From the NCBI GenBank assembly GCA_028554755.1, contig JAPTOF010000017.1, positions 2,542,001 through 2,606,000 on the forward strand: DNA of 64,000 nucleotides. Direction: 5' to 3'. Below, piece after piece: positions 21,374 through 34,754 of this stretch. Both the position numbers and the translations under genes were made by a program. The notes beneath the pieces were generated by a model. It had not been told where the DNA came from, did not search any database, and saw only the letters and a list, made by a program, of their open reading frames with translations. Source of the stretch: Cordia subcordata. Taxonomy: Eukaryota; Streptophyta; Magnoliopsida; Boraginales; Cordiaceae. Each line of letters opens with the position of its first letter. The first letter of the stretch is position 1.

Positions 21374-23705
21374 CTAATAAAATTGGTGTCTAAGAGGCTC
21401 GAATGTCCGCCAATAGGTATCTTTGTATGATTTCACTGTTAGCTGTTGAGGTATCATGTTCTCCACATTAAACTCCCTAAACCGAGCAACAGTTTGCACA
21501 TGCGAGCATGGCAAGTGATATTCAACCCATTTGCCACAAGTACACGTACTTTCTTCCCAGTTAACAACCTGGTTTGGTGGATTCTTGTTCCATCGCACTG
21601 GCAACCGACCGATCTGGTATCTATCATCCTCTTTGAAACTAAGTATGTGATGGCATGTGATGAGGTCTCCCACTTCTCAAAGAGCTCCTTCACACTAGGA
21701 GGGAGCCGATGGCCTTCACTTTCCAACTGCATGGCATGGACCAACCGATCATGAAAGTAACCTTTTATCTTCATAAAAGTATTAGTAACAAGAGCCGTGA
21801 TGGGTAACCCCATGCACCGACGAGGATACCGTTGAAGCATTCGACATTATTTGTGGTCATCACACCCCATCTGAACCTCTCATTGCATGCAAATGTTTGC
21901 GTGCTTGACATTCTCGGCCAGCTATCCAACACATGTCTTTAATGAATTGATTCCGCCATCTTTTCATCACATTGCTTTTCAGATGTCTCAAGCAAACACG
22001 ATGTTTTATTTCAAGTTGACCATCACGTGTAACCCGTTCGATTGCAGATGCAATGCTTGCATGCCTATCTAAAATGATACACACTTGGGGAATCCCAGTG
22101 AAAAAGTTCTCATGCAACTAATGTAAGAACCACGACCAAATACGAGTTGTCTCTGCGTCCACAACGGCAAAAGCTAACGGCAACACTTGGCAGTTGGCGT
22201 CTGTGGCTAATGCAACTAGGAGATGACCCTTGTACTTTCCCCGCAAGTGTGTGTTGTCTAGCGAAACAACGGGCTTACATGCCTCCACGCTACGATGCAT
22301 GGACCGAACGCCCAATAAACTATGTCGAAAATTTTTTCAACCTGCGTTGAACCTTTGGTGAACCGATATCTTACAACACTACTTGAATTCTTGGCCATCA
22401 CGGCACTAAGAAACTATGGGAGCATTTAATACGACGTGTCCCAATTGCCATACACTAGTTCAATTGCTTTACTCTGGCTGTTCCATGCTTTTTCGTAACT
22501 GACATTCGCGTTAAGCTTCTCCTTCATGTGAACTTGGATAAGCCCGACCTCGTAATCAGCCTTCTTAGCTATGAAATGCCTCACCAAATATCCAACCAAT
22601 CCCGAGGTCAAATTTCTGTGTCCCGACGCAATTATTTGTGCCATACATACATGTCTAGCGTCATACTGCATGATCTCCCACTATTTGTGCATTGATTTCC
22701 TTATTACACGTATATACCATGGGCATTCTACAATTCCACTGTCTGCTTCCCTACATCGCACCTTCCACAGGGTCTTACTAGACTTGACGACCCTATATTC
22801 CTTTTGTATTCTTATCGCGTTCTGTTGAACAGCCCTTATCCCATCCACTTTGGATGGGAACACCATTCCTTTGGCCAGCTCCATCCTGTCCGGGTCCCAT
22901 ACTGGACATTTGGTGACCTCGTACCTATTTGTCGTGTAGAATTCATTCCTAGCAGTATGGAACTCCACTGCTTCCTCCTCATCTACCTCTGCCTCTGCAT
23001 CGACATCCGGTCCTTCTACCTCGTTCTCAGTTTAGTAGTTCAAACTTGCTTCTGAGACTGCATCTTCTTCTTGATCGTTCAATTCACCATCCTCGTTTTC
23101 TTCGTCTGCCTCTGACAAAATAGTATCTGCTGCAACGTCACATCTCTCCTCCGTGCCACCGCCATGATGAGAGGATCCTCCAACTTCAAAAGTGGAATGT
23201 GGTTGCGGGGAAATGGAAAAAGTAGCAAACTCCGCCACTGTTGTTGCAATATTGATATGTTCATCTTCTTCATACGATAGTGCTGCATTTAGGTCCAGCA
23301 TGTTAGACTAGTACGGGACGTCAGGCATTATTTGCAGCACATACACGTCGTCAGACTGAATGGACTAAACATCCACTATTAAGTGCGCACACAGCGATTT
23401 CATTCACAGCGAGCTGTGCCATACATCTCCCGCATATCTTCATCATCAATTATTGCACTTGGATAATAATATATCTGCTGCAATGTAGCATCCTATCTAG
23501 GGTCACGATAGAATAAGTTAACCCTATCGATACTCAGACGCAAACCTAGTTTTCTAATTACACGAGAAACAAATTCATCGTAAGTTGTATCTGGATGAAT
23601 TTTGATTTTGCGTGGTATATTTGGACTTCTATAATCAAGACCGTAATTGGTCATTATTGTGTGACCACCGTAGTATAAAAGAACAGTAACATCGGTTGAA
23701 TTCAT
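21374..23705 (-). pseudogene. MULE (MuDR-type) transposase, frameshifted
   Basis: Fragments in correct order on -. The N-terminal PB1-like region is 23493-23705 (ATG at 23705, VTVLLYYGGHTIMTNYGLDY), followed by an acidic linker (23032-23301). The MuDR DNA-binding domain (PF03108 type) is 22681-22968, with MVFPSKVDGIRAVQQNAIR and WKVRCREADSG. A middle block follows (22426-22671). The DDE core is 22118-22315 (CKPVVSLDNTHLRGKYKG, LPLAFAVVDAET) plus 21860-22117 (ILDRHASIASAIE). The C-terminal part (21374-21840) carries a SWIM zinc finger, C-T-C-x10-C-x-H, near 21530. Frame changes and a TAG after WSWFLH break it. The absence of clean introns at the breaks argues for decay. Confidence 0.87.
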
Positions 23706-23879
23706 TCTTTTAGGTGCTTTGGTAGAAACTTATACTAACAAATTGAATGAATTTGGTAGAAAGTTTACATGGTGGAAAGTTATTGTGATGGGTAACAAAT
23801 TGAATGATCCGGTGGAGGAAGGGATTGGAGTTTATATAGGCAAAAAACGCATTCTGAGAGTGCGATTTTTAAAATTTCC

Positions 23880-24274
23880 CGTGACGTGAAGTGACTAAAG
23901 CATGATTTGTGGCAGCGAATATATTCCGGATACTGCAAACGTACTCCCAGAATGCGTTGCTAAAAATATTTTCTTGTCCTCACAATCAAATCAAATCGAA
24001 ATCAAATCAGATTTGGCAGGGTTGCAGGGAAACCCAGAAAATGGGTTCCGAAAATGCAGAATGCATTCCAGGAATGCGGGCGCACTCCAAGAGTGCACTC
24101 CAGGAATGCGGGCGCACTCCTGCAGCGGGGCAGCGTTCCCGAAATGCGTTCTGCATTCTGGGATTGCGTGTCACGCGTTTCTGAAACCAGATTGGGTTAT
24201 TTTTCAAAACGCTTTACAAACGGGGTTAATTTTGCATAGCATTTTAATTTTTGGGTAAAAAAAAAATAAGGTCC
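23880..24274. mobile_element. Putative right terminal region of the PMD/MULE element
   Basis: Upstream of the transposase start is a GC-rich block (24000-24180) packed with GAATGC/GCATTC motifs in both orientations. It includes two exact copies of a 21-bp unit, CCAGGAATGCGGGC followed by GCACTCC (24068-24088 and 24100-24120). A sequence near 24185-24275 (GGGTTATTTTTCAAAACGC, then GCATAGCATTTTAA) resembles terminal repeats I recall from PMD-linked MULEs. I could not find the matching inverted end near 17.9-18.4 kb, so the element looks truncated on the left. Confidence 0.45.
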
Positions 24275-24617
24275 CCTATATGGGTGTTTTTTTTTTTTTA
24301 AACATCGCCTACATATAATTCTAAAAAAAACCATATCATATTTCATCTATGATTTGAACTTTTGAACATTCCATATTACAACACTCTATAATCACACTTT
24401 TTACCAATCAAGGCTCTATTTAAAAAAAAAAAAAGAAAAGAAAAGAAAAGTAGGTACTAGGTGGTTGTCAAACCACTACCTATATGGGTGTCAGTTTTTT
24501 TTAAAACGTCGCTTACATATAATTCCAAAAAAAAACCATATCATATTTCATCTATGATTTGAACTTTTGAACATTCCTTATTACAACACTGTATAATCAC
24601 ACTTTTTACCAATCAAG
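24275..24617. repeat. Direct duplication of a 138-bp unit
   Basis: 24275-24412 and 24479-24617 are about 90% identical (CCTATATGGGTG... to ...TTTTTACCAATCAAG), with a period of 204 bp. Between them lie an A-rich (AAAAG)n tract and an imperfect hairpin, AGGTGGTTG-TC-AAACCACTACCT. Confidence 0.85.
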
Positions 24618-25699
24618 CGAAAAATACATCTATTGATTATCTCGTATGACAATATATCTACGTATTATTAAACCCCCGTCTATTTAATAAAACCATCGTT
24701 CATTCTTTATTTTTTGCAGTGAAACCACCATCTCTTCTTAGTTTTTTTAGTGTAAATTTTATTAGGTCATATGTAATATACAGCATGCACTCCTAGTTAG
24801 GGGACAAATGGGGCGCATTTGGCGAGCTTCACGTGAGCAGCAAGCTTATTGAGGCTTCAATCTTTGGCTTGGTTTATGGTGGCCAGCTTTTGTCAACGGA
24901 AGAACAGTTTTCATTAAGCAGCTCAACTACGAAACCAAATTCATCAAGCCCTTTTTCTTCCTCGAGTTGATAAACGGAATGATATCTTATTTTATCGTGT
25001 TTGTCTATTTTTTCCCTTTTTTTCATCTTTCACACACAAATCTTGCAATTTTTTGTCATCATTACTCTTGAACTTCAATTTCGTCAAAAATAGATTGTAC
25101 AATCACGGGTAAGTAGGAATGCGGAATCCCCATGAATAGGATCAAACCTTATTTTATGGTATTTACATGAGATTTCTCTTTAAGAAAGTCCTTGAGACGG
25201 CTTAGTTGATCCATGATTTATGTTTCATCTTTCGTTTCCTTTTCGTTTGTTTCAAGAAATGTATCGATCAATTCCAATTCTTTTTTTTTCTCTTGATTCT
25301 TTTCCGATCGAGATTTATAGATCATGTTCATGGATTAACGAAAATATGCAAAAGCTCTATTTGCCTCTACCATTCTATGAGTCTTCCTTTTTGCATATGG
25401 CATCGCCACTCCCTTTGGCAGCATCCACTAATTCGGAACATGCACATATTTTGTTTTGGTATGTGAATTTGGACATATTTTAAGCTAAACCAATTGATTT
25501 TTATTTAAAATTAACTAGATATTTCTAACCATGTTTAGTAACCAAACTATACCTACATTCTAGAGTTAGTTTGGTTTTATTTAGTTTGATTTTGGTTTTT
25601 TTTAATAAAAATATGAATTTCAATTACAAGAAAGTCTAACTATAATAAAATAGAACTTTTTGGAGTAAAAATATATTTGTTTATTATAAACACAAGTAG

Positions 25700-25755
25700 A
25701 ATCATAGCTTAGTGGTTAAAGTTTAGAAAAATAAGATCTTGTGTTTGAGTCTACT
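25700..25755 (+). mobile_element. tRNA-derived SINE-like head fragment
   Basis: TAGCTTAGTGGTTAA resembles an RNA polymerase III A box, and TGTTTGAGTCT, about 35 bp on, resembles a B box. The fragment cannot fold into a tRNA cloverleaf and has no defined ends. Confidence 0.35.
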
Positions 25756-25784
25756 AACGTACACTTTTATATACGCAAAGAGTA

Positions 25785-25803
25785 TATATATATATATATA
25801 TAT

Positions 25804-25838
<35 letters not shown>

Positions 25839-25848
25839 TATATATATT

Positions 25849-25879
<31 letters not shown>

Positions 25880-25880
25880 A
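25785..25880. repeat. Compound microsatellite (TA)n(TATT)n(TA)n(TG)n
   Basis: Uninterrupted TA, TTTA and TG runs over about 95 bp. Confidence 0.95.
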
Positions 25881-26684
25881 ATATGATTTAGCTTTGGCTT
25901 AACTGAAAACTAAACCTAGGCCTAATTAGCAATCGGTTGGTTTTGATTTAAAAAAATCATCCAAAATTTAATTTTTAGGGAAAAAAACAATTAATCCGAA
26001 TTTTTTAATTAATTTGAATAAATTTAATTGATTTGAATAAATTTAATTGATTTAACCAAATCATGTTCGCCCCTACATGTAAGCCACGTGGGTTCAAACT
26101 CCTTGGTAAGTTCAAAACTTTACCGTCTCTTTTTGTCGACTTCAAGTTCACGACTAACAACAACAAAAAATTGTAAATTTGAGACAAAAGTGTCACAATC
26201 AAGAAGATAAGGAAAATAATTAACAAACAGGACGAAGATAAAGGACAATTTTGCATTATTAACTTCACTTCAGTGATAAATTTTCCCAGCCAGATAAAGA
26301 GAGGGAGAAAGAGGGTGGGTCTTGGGGCCCCGGGGGGGGGGGGCGGGTGTTTGGGTTCTCCTAAGCCTGTTCGAACAAGGACCTCAGTTTGGGTTTGGGC
26401 GTGGGCGGGGCTTGGCTCCGTTAACCCTCTGGGCCCTAACACGACTTTAACAAAGAGTAACCCCTGAAATATTTTACAAGGATCAGAAAGTGTGTCAGAA
26501 CTTTTTCGTAACGTGAAATTCATTTGAAAGCCAATCCCAAACTCTGCTTAACCTGACTCAGGGTTTACCTACCCACAATGATTTCTGGTTGGCAGAAATC
26601 ATCTTTTGTTTCAAGTGGATACTGGATACCTAATCAGCATACATGACCCACAAAGGAAAAATTTTATAAACAGTCTCTGCTGTT

Positions 26685-26730
<46 letters not shown>

Positions 26731-27359
26731 TATATAATGCCTATCGTTTCAAAGTGACTTATTTAGTTCTTAATATATTCAAAAGGTGTCTTTCGATCCC
26801 TATTATTCAAAAATAACTAATTTAGTCCTCTATGTTTGTAAAGACCTAATCGATCCCCATTTTAACCCTAAAAAGAAAAAAGTCATGTGATAACCACACA
26901 ACTAATTAATGGAGATGGAAATGGGCAATATTTGCAAACAATAAACACCAAATGAGTTAATTTTGAAACAATAGGAATTAAATAGACTTTTCTGCACACA
27001 TTGAGGGTCAAGTAGATCACTTTTTGAAATAATAAAAACTAAACTAACTCTTCCTATAAACAATAAGGACCATTTGTGAACTTTCCAATCCAGAACTCTT
27101 AACACCCTTCAATCAACAAGAACATACAGGTAGCCTTAGCCGCAAAGATAAACTGACCAGATTGATCACAACCAGTATTCAACTATGCAAGCAAAAATTG
27201 ATGGTTCCTGTGAAGCCCTCAAGAATAGTAACTTTAATAACCCTACATGCTCTCTACTTACATGGTATAGACAAGCTTTCGTTAGTCTAAGAAAACATAG
27301 AAAGTAGCGTAATATATGCAAAAATAATATTAAACTGTTAAAAGGAAGAAAGGGAATTT

Positions 27360-27566
27360 AACAAGAAATGCATTGACCTGTATAAAGAAAACAAAATTTG
27401 AATTTTTACAATTACCTATTTCAGCTTCTTGTCCATTTTCTTTTCTTCTCTTCTCTTTTCTCGCCTCCTAACAGGAGAAGGTATTGCACGCCAGATTCCT
27501 TCGTAGCTCTTTCGCGTACCAAAATTTGCCAGAAGTGATGCCAATCAAAGCTCTGACAGCATGAGT
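27360..27566 (-). other. Probable 3' UTR of the AAA-ATPase gene
   Basis: Directly after the TGA-side end of the coding region on the minus strand. There is a pyrimidine-rich stretch and no further ORF. No exact poly-A site was identified. Confidence 0.4.
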
Positions 27567-30500
27567 TCATTCTAAATGCTCCTTGCACATTACTATGATC
27601 TCTATAAGAGAGCTAAGGCAAAAAGTTTTGAAATTACAGTGAAAAGAAATATCACAGTTGGTATCTAAATTGGCCAGTACACCATCTCTGAAAATGAATT
27701 TTAGATCAAGCTCATGGTGAGATGGCTGTGTCTCCCTAAGGACACTACCGTTTGTTGAATGGCAATGACATACCATTGGTAGTTGTCCAGAATCATTACA
27801 GGAAGTGACTCCGATTTCCTGACAGTTTTTTGTGGGTTTAGCTTCCATCAGCTTTTTCTCACACGAGTGGCTTGTATTTTCAGAGAGAGACAATCTTCTT
27901 ACTGCTGTATGAAGTTTACTAGAAAAGCAGGACACAATATCATGAACATCCTCCACTGTGGAATTGTTTCCTTTAAGACTCCAATAATGATGAAGAATTT
28001 CTTTAACCAAATGGTTAAGTTTGACTACACATTCTGAACAACAATGGTACAAGCACATGATGTCAGAATGAGGAGTACCTCTGATGGACCTTGAACAGTG
28101 ATTTCTACCAATGCTGTACCCATTTGTGTTTTCTGTAATAGTTTCAGATGAAACATTGTTCTCAGCCAAGGATCCACCATTCTCATGTTGACAACCATGG
28201 GATTGAGTACCACATTGATCGCCAGGACCACAGACACTGTCATCTTTAAGGTTACCAGATTTAGTCTCCACAGACCCATTGGGATGTTTTACGGGTACAG
28301 AAACTTTGACAGCCTCCACACCATTTTCAGAAGCGTCCCCAACATGTTGAAAATCTCCCCCATCTTGCACAAAATTTTCATTATGTGCGACAGGTACAGA
28401 AGAATCCAAGACAAGCAACTGTGCCTTCTCCCCTTCTTGAGGTTTAGGTTCAGGAATTGTGCTTTGCCGAGAAATATCACCATCCCCTTTCAGGTCACTG
28501 CCACCAATGTTACTAGCCTTGAGTTCTTGAGGGTTTTTTGCCAGTAATTCTGGTTCATGCAAAACCTGATACGGAATATCCTTCTTGCTGAGGTCAACTT
28601 CAACAGGACAGTTGTTGCAGGCACTTTCATAACCCACAGATGCTTTACAAGGTAGTTTGGAGTCCACCTCGGAAGGTTGAGCATCCACCTCTAATCTGAA
28701 TGGAAAGAATTCCAGTTGAATGAAAACATTAGTAACAGTCGAAAGAATTCACCAAGAAACTAAAACATCAACAACAAGAAGAATACCTCTGCAATGAATG
28801 TGCCCAACTAAGAACTATATCTTCGAGATATGCCACCTGTGACATTAGTCGCATATAGCAATATCTGTCTTTTCCAGCCTGAATTTTAGCATCGATGCGT
28901 CCCACCAGAAGTTCTAGAACTTTTCGAACCTCAGATACGACCGCTCTAAGAGATGTGTATTCGCCCCTATATGCAGATAAACCAACAGCAATCAGCCCTC
29001 TCACTACGCTGGACTTCTCTTTGATTTTGATAAACCCCGAGCCAGAAATAGCAGCAACCTTTTCTACAGAGTTAATAGGACGAACTATACAAGAACTAAA
29101 CGGCCAACCCTTCCAAGGACCAGTTATGTTAGCACAAGGACCTTCTTTCAACTTGGATGTGACCCAACAAAGCTCAGCGAAATGAGGATAGAGCAAGATT
29201 TGATAACCAAATGTGGATATCGCTAATAGCAAACTGGATTTCCCTTTCACAGAGACATTTCCAAGCACTGTGGAGGAAACAGGAACGACAGGACATAGCT
29301 TGCCTTCAGTTTTGTTGCGAGGAAGTCTGCCTTCAGTTCCAGTCACTGATACTATATCTGACTGGGAATATGCTGCAGTGACATTCTCTTGAATTTCATT
29401 GCAAACTTTATCCTGCTTGGATGTATTAACATGGATATGAGTTCTATAATACAGCATCTGAACAAAGTGCTGGGCTAAATCCTTTGACAACTTTACCACA
29501 CATGAATCAAACACCATATCACAATCAAACTTTCCATCAACTTCCACCAGAAACCGAGGTACCGTATTGCCCACATGAGTTGAGACATTACCTCCCAATA
29601 TCTCAGCCCTGAAAAACTGCTTTAATCTAGAAGGGAGTTCTGAAAATTGTACTTCGGATGTTGCCTGTTGTTAACAACAAGAAAAAGGTAGGTTAGCCTT
29701 TTTCCCTCGTATCATTCTCTTTCTTCGGTAAAAGCTCATTACATTATCAGAGAAAAGAAGGCATTCCCCCACCACTAGAAGATGAATCGAAACGTAACAC
29801 TACTTGCAGTAGCAACTAAATAAGAAAAGAAGAGGAAACAAAAGCTTAGTTTGGTTTGTTTAGCTAAATGCTTTTGGCTGCTTTCTATACACTAATATAC
29901 ATAATGGAATCAAATAGTCTGAAAGCCAAAAGGACCACATAGTGAACAAATGGAGGACAATGCACATAAAGGGCAAGAAGCTTTGCTAAATATGATGCTA
30001 ACTGTCATTTCAGATCCTTAGGAGAGTGGACTACACCGCAAACCAGGAAGACCGAGGCGGCTCCCACGTCAAGCTGTCTCTTTACGATATATACCATTGA
30101 AAGCACATGCAAACAACTTTATACTAACCCATCAGACCCTTCAACTCTGCAAAATCCACTACAGCATATATCAAGGTATACACAACCAACTAACCTCTTT
30201 GTTCTTTTCCTTATTCATATATAAAGTTAAAATCACCTAGCTAAATTCAGCTGAACTCCAACATTGTTGGATCTGGATTACTTGCAAATTTTCTGAAGTC
30301 TCTCACAAGTACATGAGAATTAACTAAGATCCACACATGAATGAGACCAAACTGTTGGATTTTGAAGCCTCTAATAACAGATAGTAATTGAAGGTCCAAC
30401 CACATATCAGAATCTTTACTGTAGGTTGTCCATATACTTCCTTTACAGCCACAGCATATGTATTTGTTGGAGAATAAGCTCTATACCTATTAAAGCAATT

Positions 30501-33500
30501 ACCTTAAGAAGTCATTACTATAATTTTGACAGAGTTGCCTAATTACATGGTTGTCTATAATTTCATGATAAGATGATACATGATAGTATCCATGTCAAAT
30601 GCAACATTATCTTTCTATATGTTAATTCAATAATCTGGATGTATCAGAAAATCCCAATTCTATTATGGAGGTTATAGGAGCCAAGTTCATTCTAGTTTCA
30701 TGTCACATTGAATAAAACTCTATTGGAATTCAAGCACCCAGGACATGCAACAGCTAAGGAAACTGGTTCTTTCACTGCACCTCTTTTACTTTACCAGCAA
30801 AATTTTCCAGTTATATTTGCCCAAGTTGATAAAAAAATTGAGGGAAAATAGATCTGGTAAAGCAAATACAGAATAATTTAATTTGTTTAATCCTATAGCA
30901 ATAGTAGCTAAATAAAACAGCATCAAATGAGAAATAAGTAGGAATGAATTATCAGAAGCAGATAATCGATTCCCAATTGTTTCCAATTGCACACCAACAT
31001 AAACAAAAACATAATTGGAGTTTATGTAATAACATCTGAACTTAACTCAGAATATGAAAACTTGCTTGGTTTTCTTCCCCAAAACAATGAATTATACAAG
31101 TCCATTATATATTAAAGGAGAGAAACAGGAAAAGTGAACTCACCAGAATCATCAAGGATGTGTTTACACATATAGAATCCACCTGTTCAATAAAGGAATT
31201 CCAGAGATAAGACGCCCTGGCAACAGTGCTTTGAGGCAGGGCTGTATCCGCTAATTGAGCATTTGGACAGAGTTTCCCTTCCTTATCAATTTCAACATGC
31301 TTACAGCAGGCTGTCTCCTGAGATGGGTCAGATTGTGTTGAAGGGGAATGACTTTCCAGATCACATTCTTCATCTAAAATATCCATGGCCCATAAATCCA
31401 TCCTTGGCATATAAATCATGCAAGAAGGCAGACTTGCACATCTCACTGCCACAAGAAATTGAAATGGTGATTATCAGTTTAAACAGAGGTGGGTAGAAAA
31501 ATTACATGGACACTCAAGGCTACAAGTTGCTTTAGGACGAGATATTAACTAAACGATCCATCTTTCTCCTTGCAGTTTACAGGCAATTACAGCCAACAAA
31601 TATGTTAACAGCACTGTAGTACCTCAATCACCAAGATAACTGAAAGAGGTGGAGAATTAACTTGTGATTCAAAAATACATTATAAACTTGCAAAAGCTAT
31701 ATGGAAATGCAAAATCTACAAAAATCTTTCAGACAGGAAAACCCCACACATAACACAAGCACATAGAAAGAATTCTATTAAGTACCGAAGAATTCTATTG
31801 AGTACCAACTGGCAGGATTCTTTTTTTCTTTTCTCTGAAAAGTACTGATTGGCAGGATTTCACTCATAACAGTAGGTATAAATGAAATTAAATGACACTT
31901 TAAAACTTCTACTTCTAGCCATGAATCATCAATAAGATATAGCAAGATCAGCAAAAAGGATGCGTGAGAGAAGAAAATGGGGTAACATCACACCTGAAAA
32001 CCTCTTGCACAAAGAACATTTAAGTTCCAGATATTCAATATAAAACAATGGTCAAATGACTGAAAACATGAAAAAATTTCCCAGGGGACAAGCGAAGCTA
32101 TCGTACACAGGAAAAAGAAATACAACAAGCTGACTCATAAATAAGAACCTGTCAGATACAAAACTCATAAAAACAAATCGCAAGTATTCCCAGGCTATTC
32201 AAATCGCAAAAGATGTTCTACAAGCATGTTTGTACAGCGGCTGAGTATTTTACAGATTTGTTACATATGATATACTAACTATGCTCCCTTTGCAAATAAA
32301 GCAACAGTGTCATGCACAGATACAGACTTCACATGTTTTCGTCTAGAATCTATGGAAGTCAGAGTGCTTAACAAGTTGAGAGACATTATGCATTAATCTG
32401 GTGCCACAGCAGTATTTCACTCAAGGAAAGAAATGATAAGAAGAAAAGCCGACATACTCAGTAATTGTGTTAGCCCCTGAACCATATCGCCATGTCCTTC
32501 TTGAGAAATTGTCGCCAGATCAACCTTTTGCACTTCAACACTACCTACAAAATAATTAAGAAGACTTGAAGCAAGATGCCTCTGGCCGGATCTCGGATTT
32601 CCAGAGATCAATATTCGAAACCCTGATTTCTCTCTTGAGGCATAAGATATATTTTGCAACAAGCCAGGGCGAGTGAACTGCACTCTAGAAGATTCAAGCT
32701 TTGAAGGACCATCATCAGTATCATCTTCTAATGGGCAAGCACTATCAAAACAAGTATCTGCAATCACAATCCCTGCACTTCTGAGCTGATCCTCTATTTG
32801 ACTTCTAACATTTGTTTCTTCAAGCAAATCATGAGCGTGGGACAACCAATTATCTCTGTTCAGTTTCTTCTTATCCAAAGCAGAAAGAATCGCATTTTCT
32901 ATCAATGTGGCAGCTTTAGAAAGGGGAGGTGGCAACCAGACACGTTCATCAAGATAAAGGGAAACAAGCAATCTGGAAAGTGGTTGCAATAGGCAAGGAA
33001 CAAGATAAGTGTGAAGGGGCAAGGATACCAAGCCGTTTGCAGCCATTCCAGCTTCTCTTCGAGAGCACGGAGGGGGTGCACGTGAAAGAGCTTCCAGCCA
33101 ATCCCGCTCCTCTACTATAACAGCAGGAAGAGGAAGGCGCTGACCATGAGGAGTTTTCTCAGCAGCTGTCGTGAGAAGATCTTGTAAAGGAAATCTCCTC
33201 CTTAGAGCAATAATAGCTGCTTGAGTACAGAGAGCCTGAAGATCGGCACCAGCATATCCCACAGTTTTCCTCGCCATACACTTGAGTAGTGAACCAGTAA
33301 TTGGTTTCGGCCACTTCTGCGTGTGCAGTGAGAGAATTGCTTCTCTGTCCTTGACTGATGGCAACGGAAAATATATCTCACGGTCAAACCTCCCGGGCCG
33401 CCGCAAAGCAGGATCAACGGCATCAGGCCGGTTAGTTGCCCCTATTACGACAACTGAACCTCGAGATTTCAAACCATCCATTAGAGCAAGCAATGTTGAT

Positions 33501-34723
33501 ACAACTGAACTATGTGTCTGATCTTGCCGCCTAGAGCGGCAAGGGGCCAAGCCATCTATCTCATCAAAGAAAATGATAGAGGGTTGAGACTTCTCAGCAA
33601 CCTGAAACAGAAGTCTCAGCTGGCGCTCAGCATCACCAACATATTTGCCTAGACAATCTGCCCCTTTGCGAGCAAAATATGCTATCCTTTTGTCTCCACG
33701 AGCACATGAACCAATTAAAGCACGCACTACCAATGTTTTACCTGTTCCCGGATATCCATGCAAAAGGACACCCCTGGGAGGCGTAAGCCCTAGATTACTA
33801 AAGAATTCTGGATACAGAAGTGGTAAAATGACAACCTCCTTCATACATTGGATGACATTTTGGAGTCCAGCAACAGATTCCCAACCTTCAAACTGCATCT
33901 CCTGCTTGCCGCTTGAACCTCCAATGTAGGTCGGGGCTATTCTTAGCAAGTCACGATGAAGCCTCTTGCTCTCACGCTTCAAAAACTCTTCATCTTCACC
34001 ACAATTCTCTAACCATTTTTCTTCTGCTTCAACATCCTTCCGCCATGCATCATTTGACGTCTTTCTAATTTCCAACTTCATTTTCTTCGCCTTCAGTTTC
34101 TTCAAGCGGTCAAAATATTGAGTTCCAAGGGGTTGAAAGAGATGTCTGTGATCCGTGCAAGCTATAAGAAATTTGCGATGATCAAAGATGCAGCCATTTG
34201 CACGTGCACAGGGCTATAATGGCAAAGAAGATTGCAGTTAAAATAACAACAGAATATATAAAAATAAGCAACAGGAAACTACATCTCTACATAGTCAAAC
34301 CAAGGAGGAAATAAAAAAAATAAAGCAAAGAAGACACAAATAGTGCAGCGAAAGCACCAAGCTACTAACCAGATGGTAAGTTTTTGGACATCGATCAACA
34401 CGGCACCCAATTGTTGCCCCTGGTCTCCCACAACGGCTGCATTTTAAAACCCTTCCCCTGCAAAGTGCTGCTCTCAAATTTTTCAAGCATCCCAAGCCAG
34501 CAAAGTAAACCTGAAATATATGGACGGATACCTCATAACATCACAGTTGGACCACAAGAGAAACAGAAAGCAAAAGAACAAGGATGATTGCAGAAAGTCC
34601 ATCACCAAAAAAAAGAAAAAGAAAAAAAAAAAGAGAGACATTTAATATCAATGCCATAACACGTCTATGGTGACTATCAACTTTAATTACTTTTTTTTTT
34701 TTAAATAAAAAAATAAAAGGAAG

Positions 34724-34754
<31 letters not shown>

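Larger units (their letters stand above)
24618..27430. other. AT-rich intergenic region with SINE-like fragment and microsatellites
   Basis: Holds a compound microsatellite at 25785-25880 (TA, TATT and TG runs), another at 26683-26737 (TA/CA), a GC-rich patch at 26310-26420 with a 12-G run, and a tRNA-like fragment at 25700-25755. No gene with recognisable domains. Confidence 0.5.

Noticed and set aside
23902..24258. Overlapping ORFs of 60-120 codons on both strands
   Set aside because: They arise from the GC-rich GAATGC motif cluster; several frames are open at once, and none has family features.
26005..26523. 172-codon minus-strand ORF
   Set aside because: It starts with ATG but runs through a poly-G/C tract and AT-rich DNA, has no recognisable domain and changes composition abruptly. 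Probably chance, although a transposon fragment cannot be excluded.
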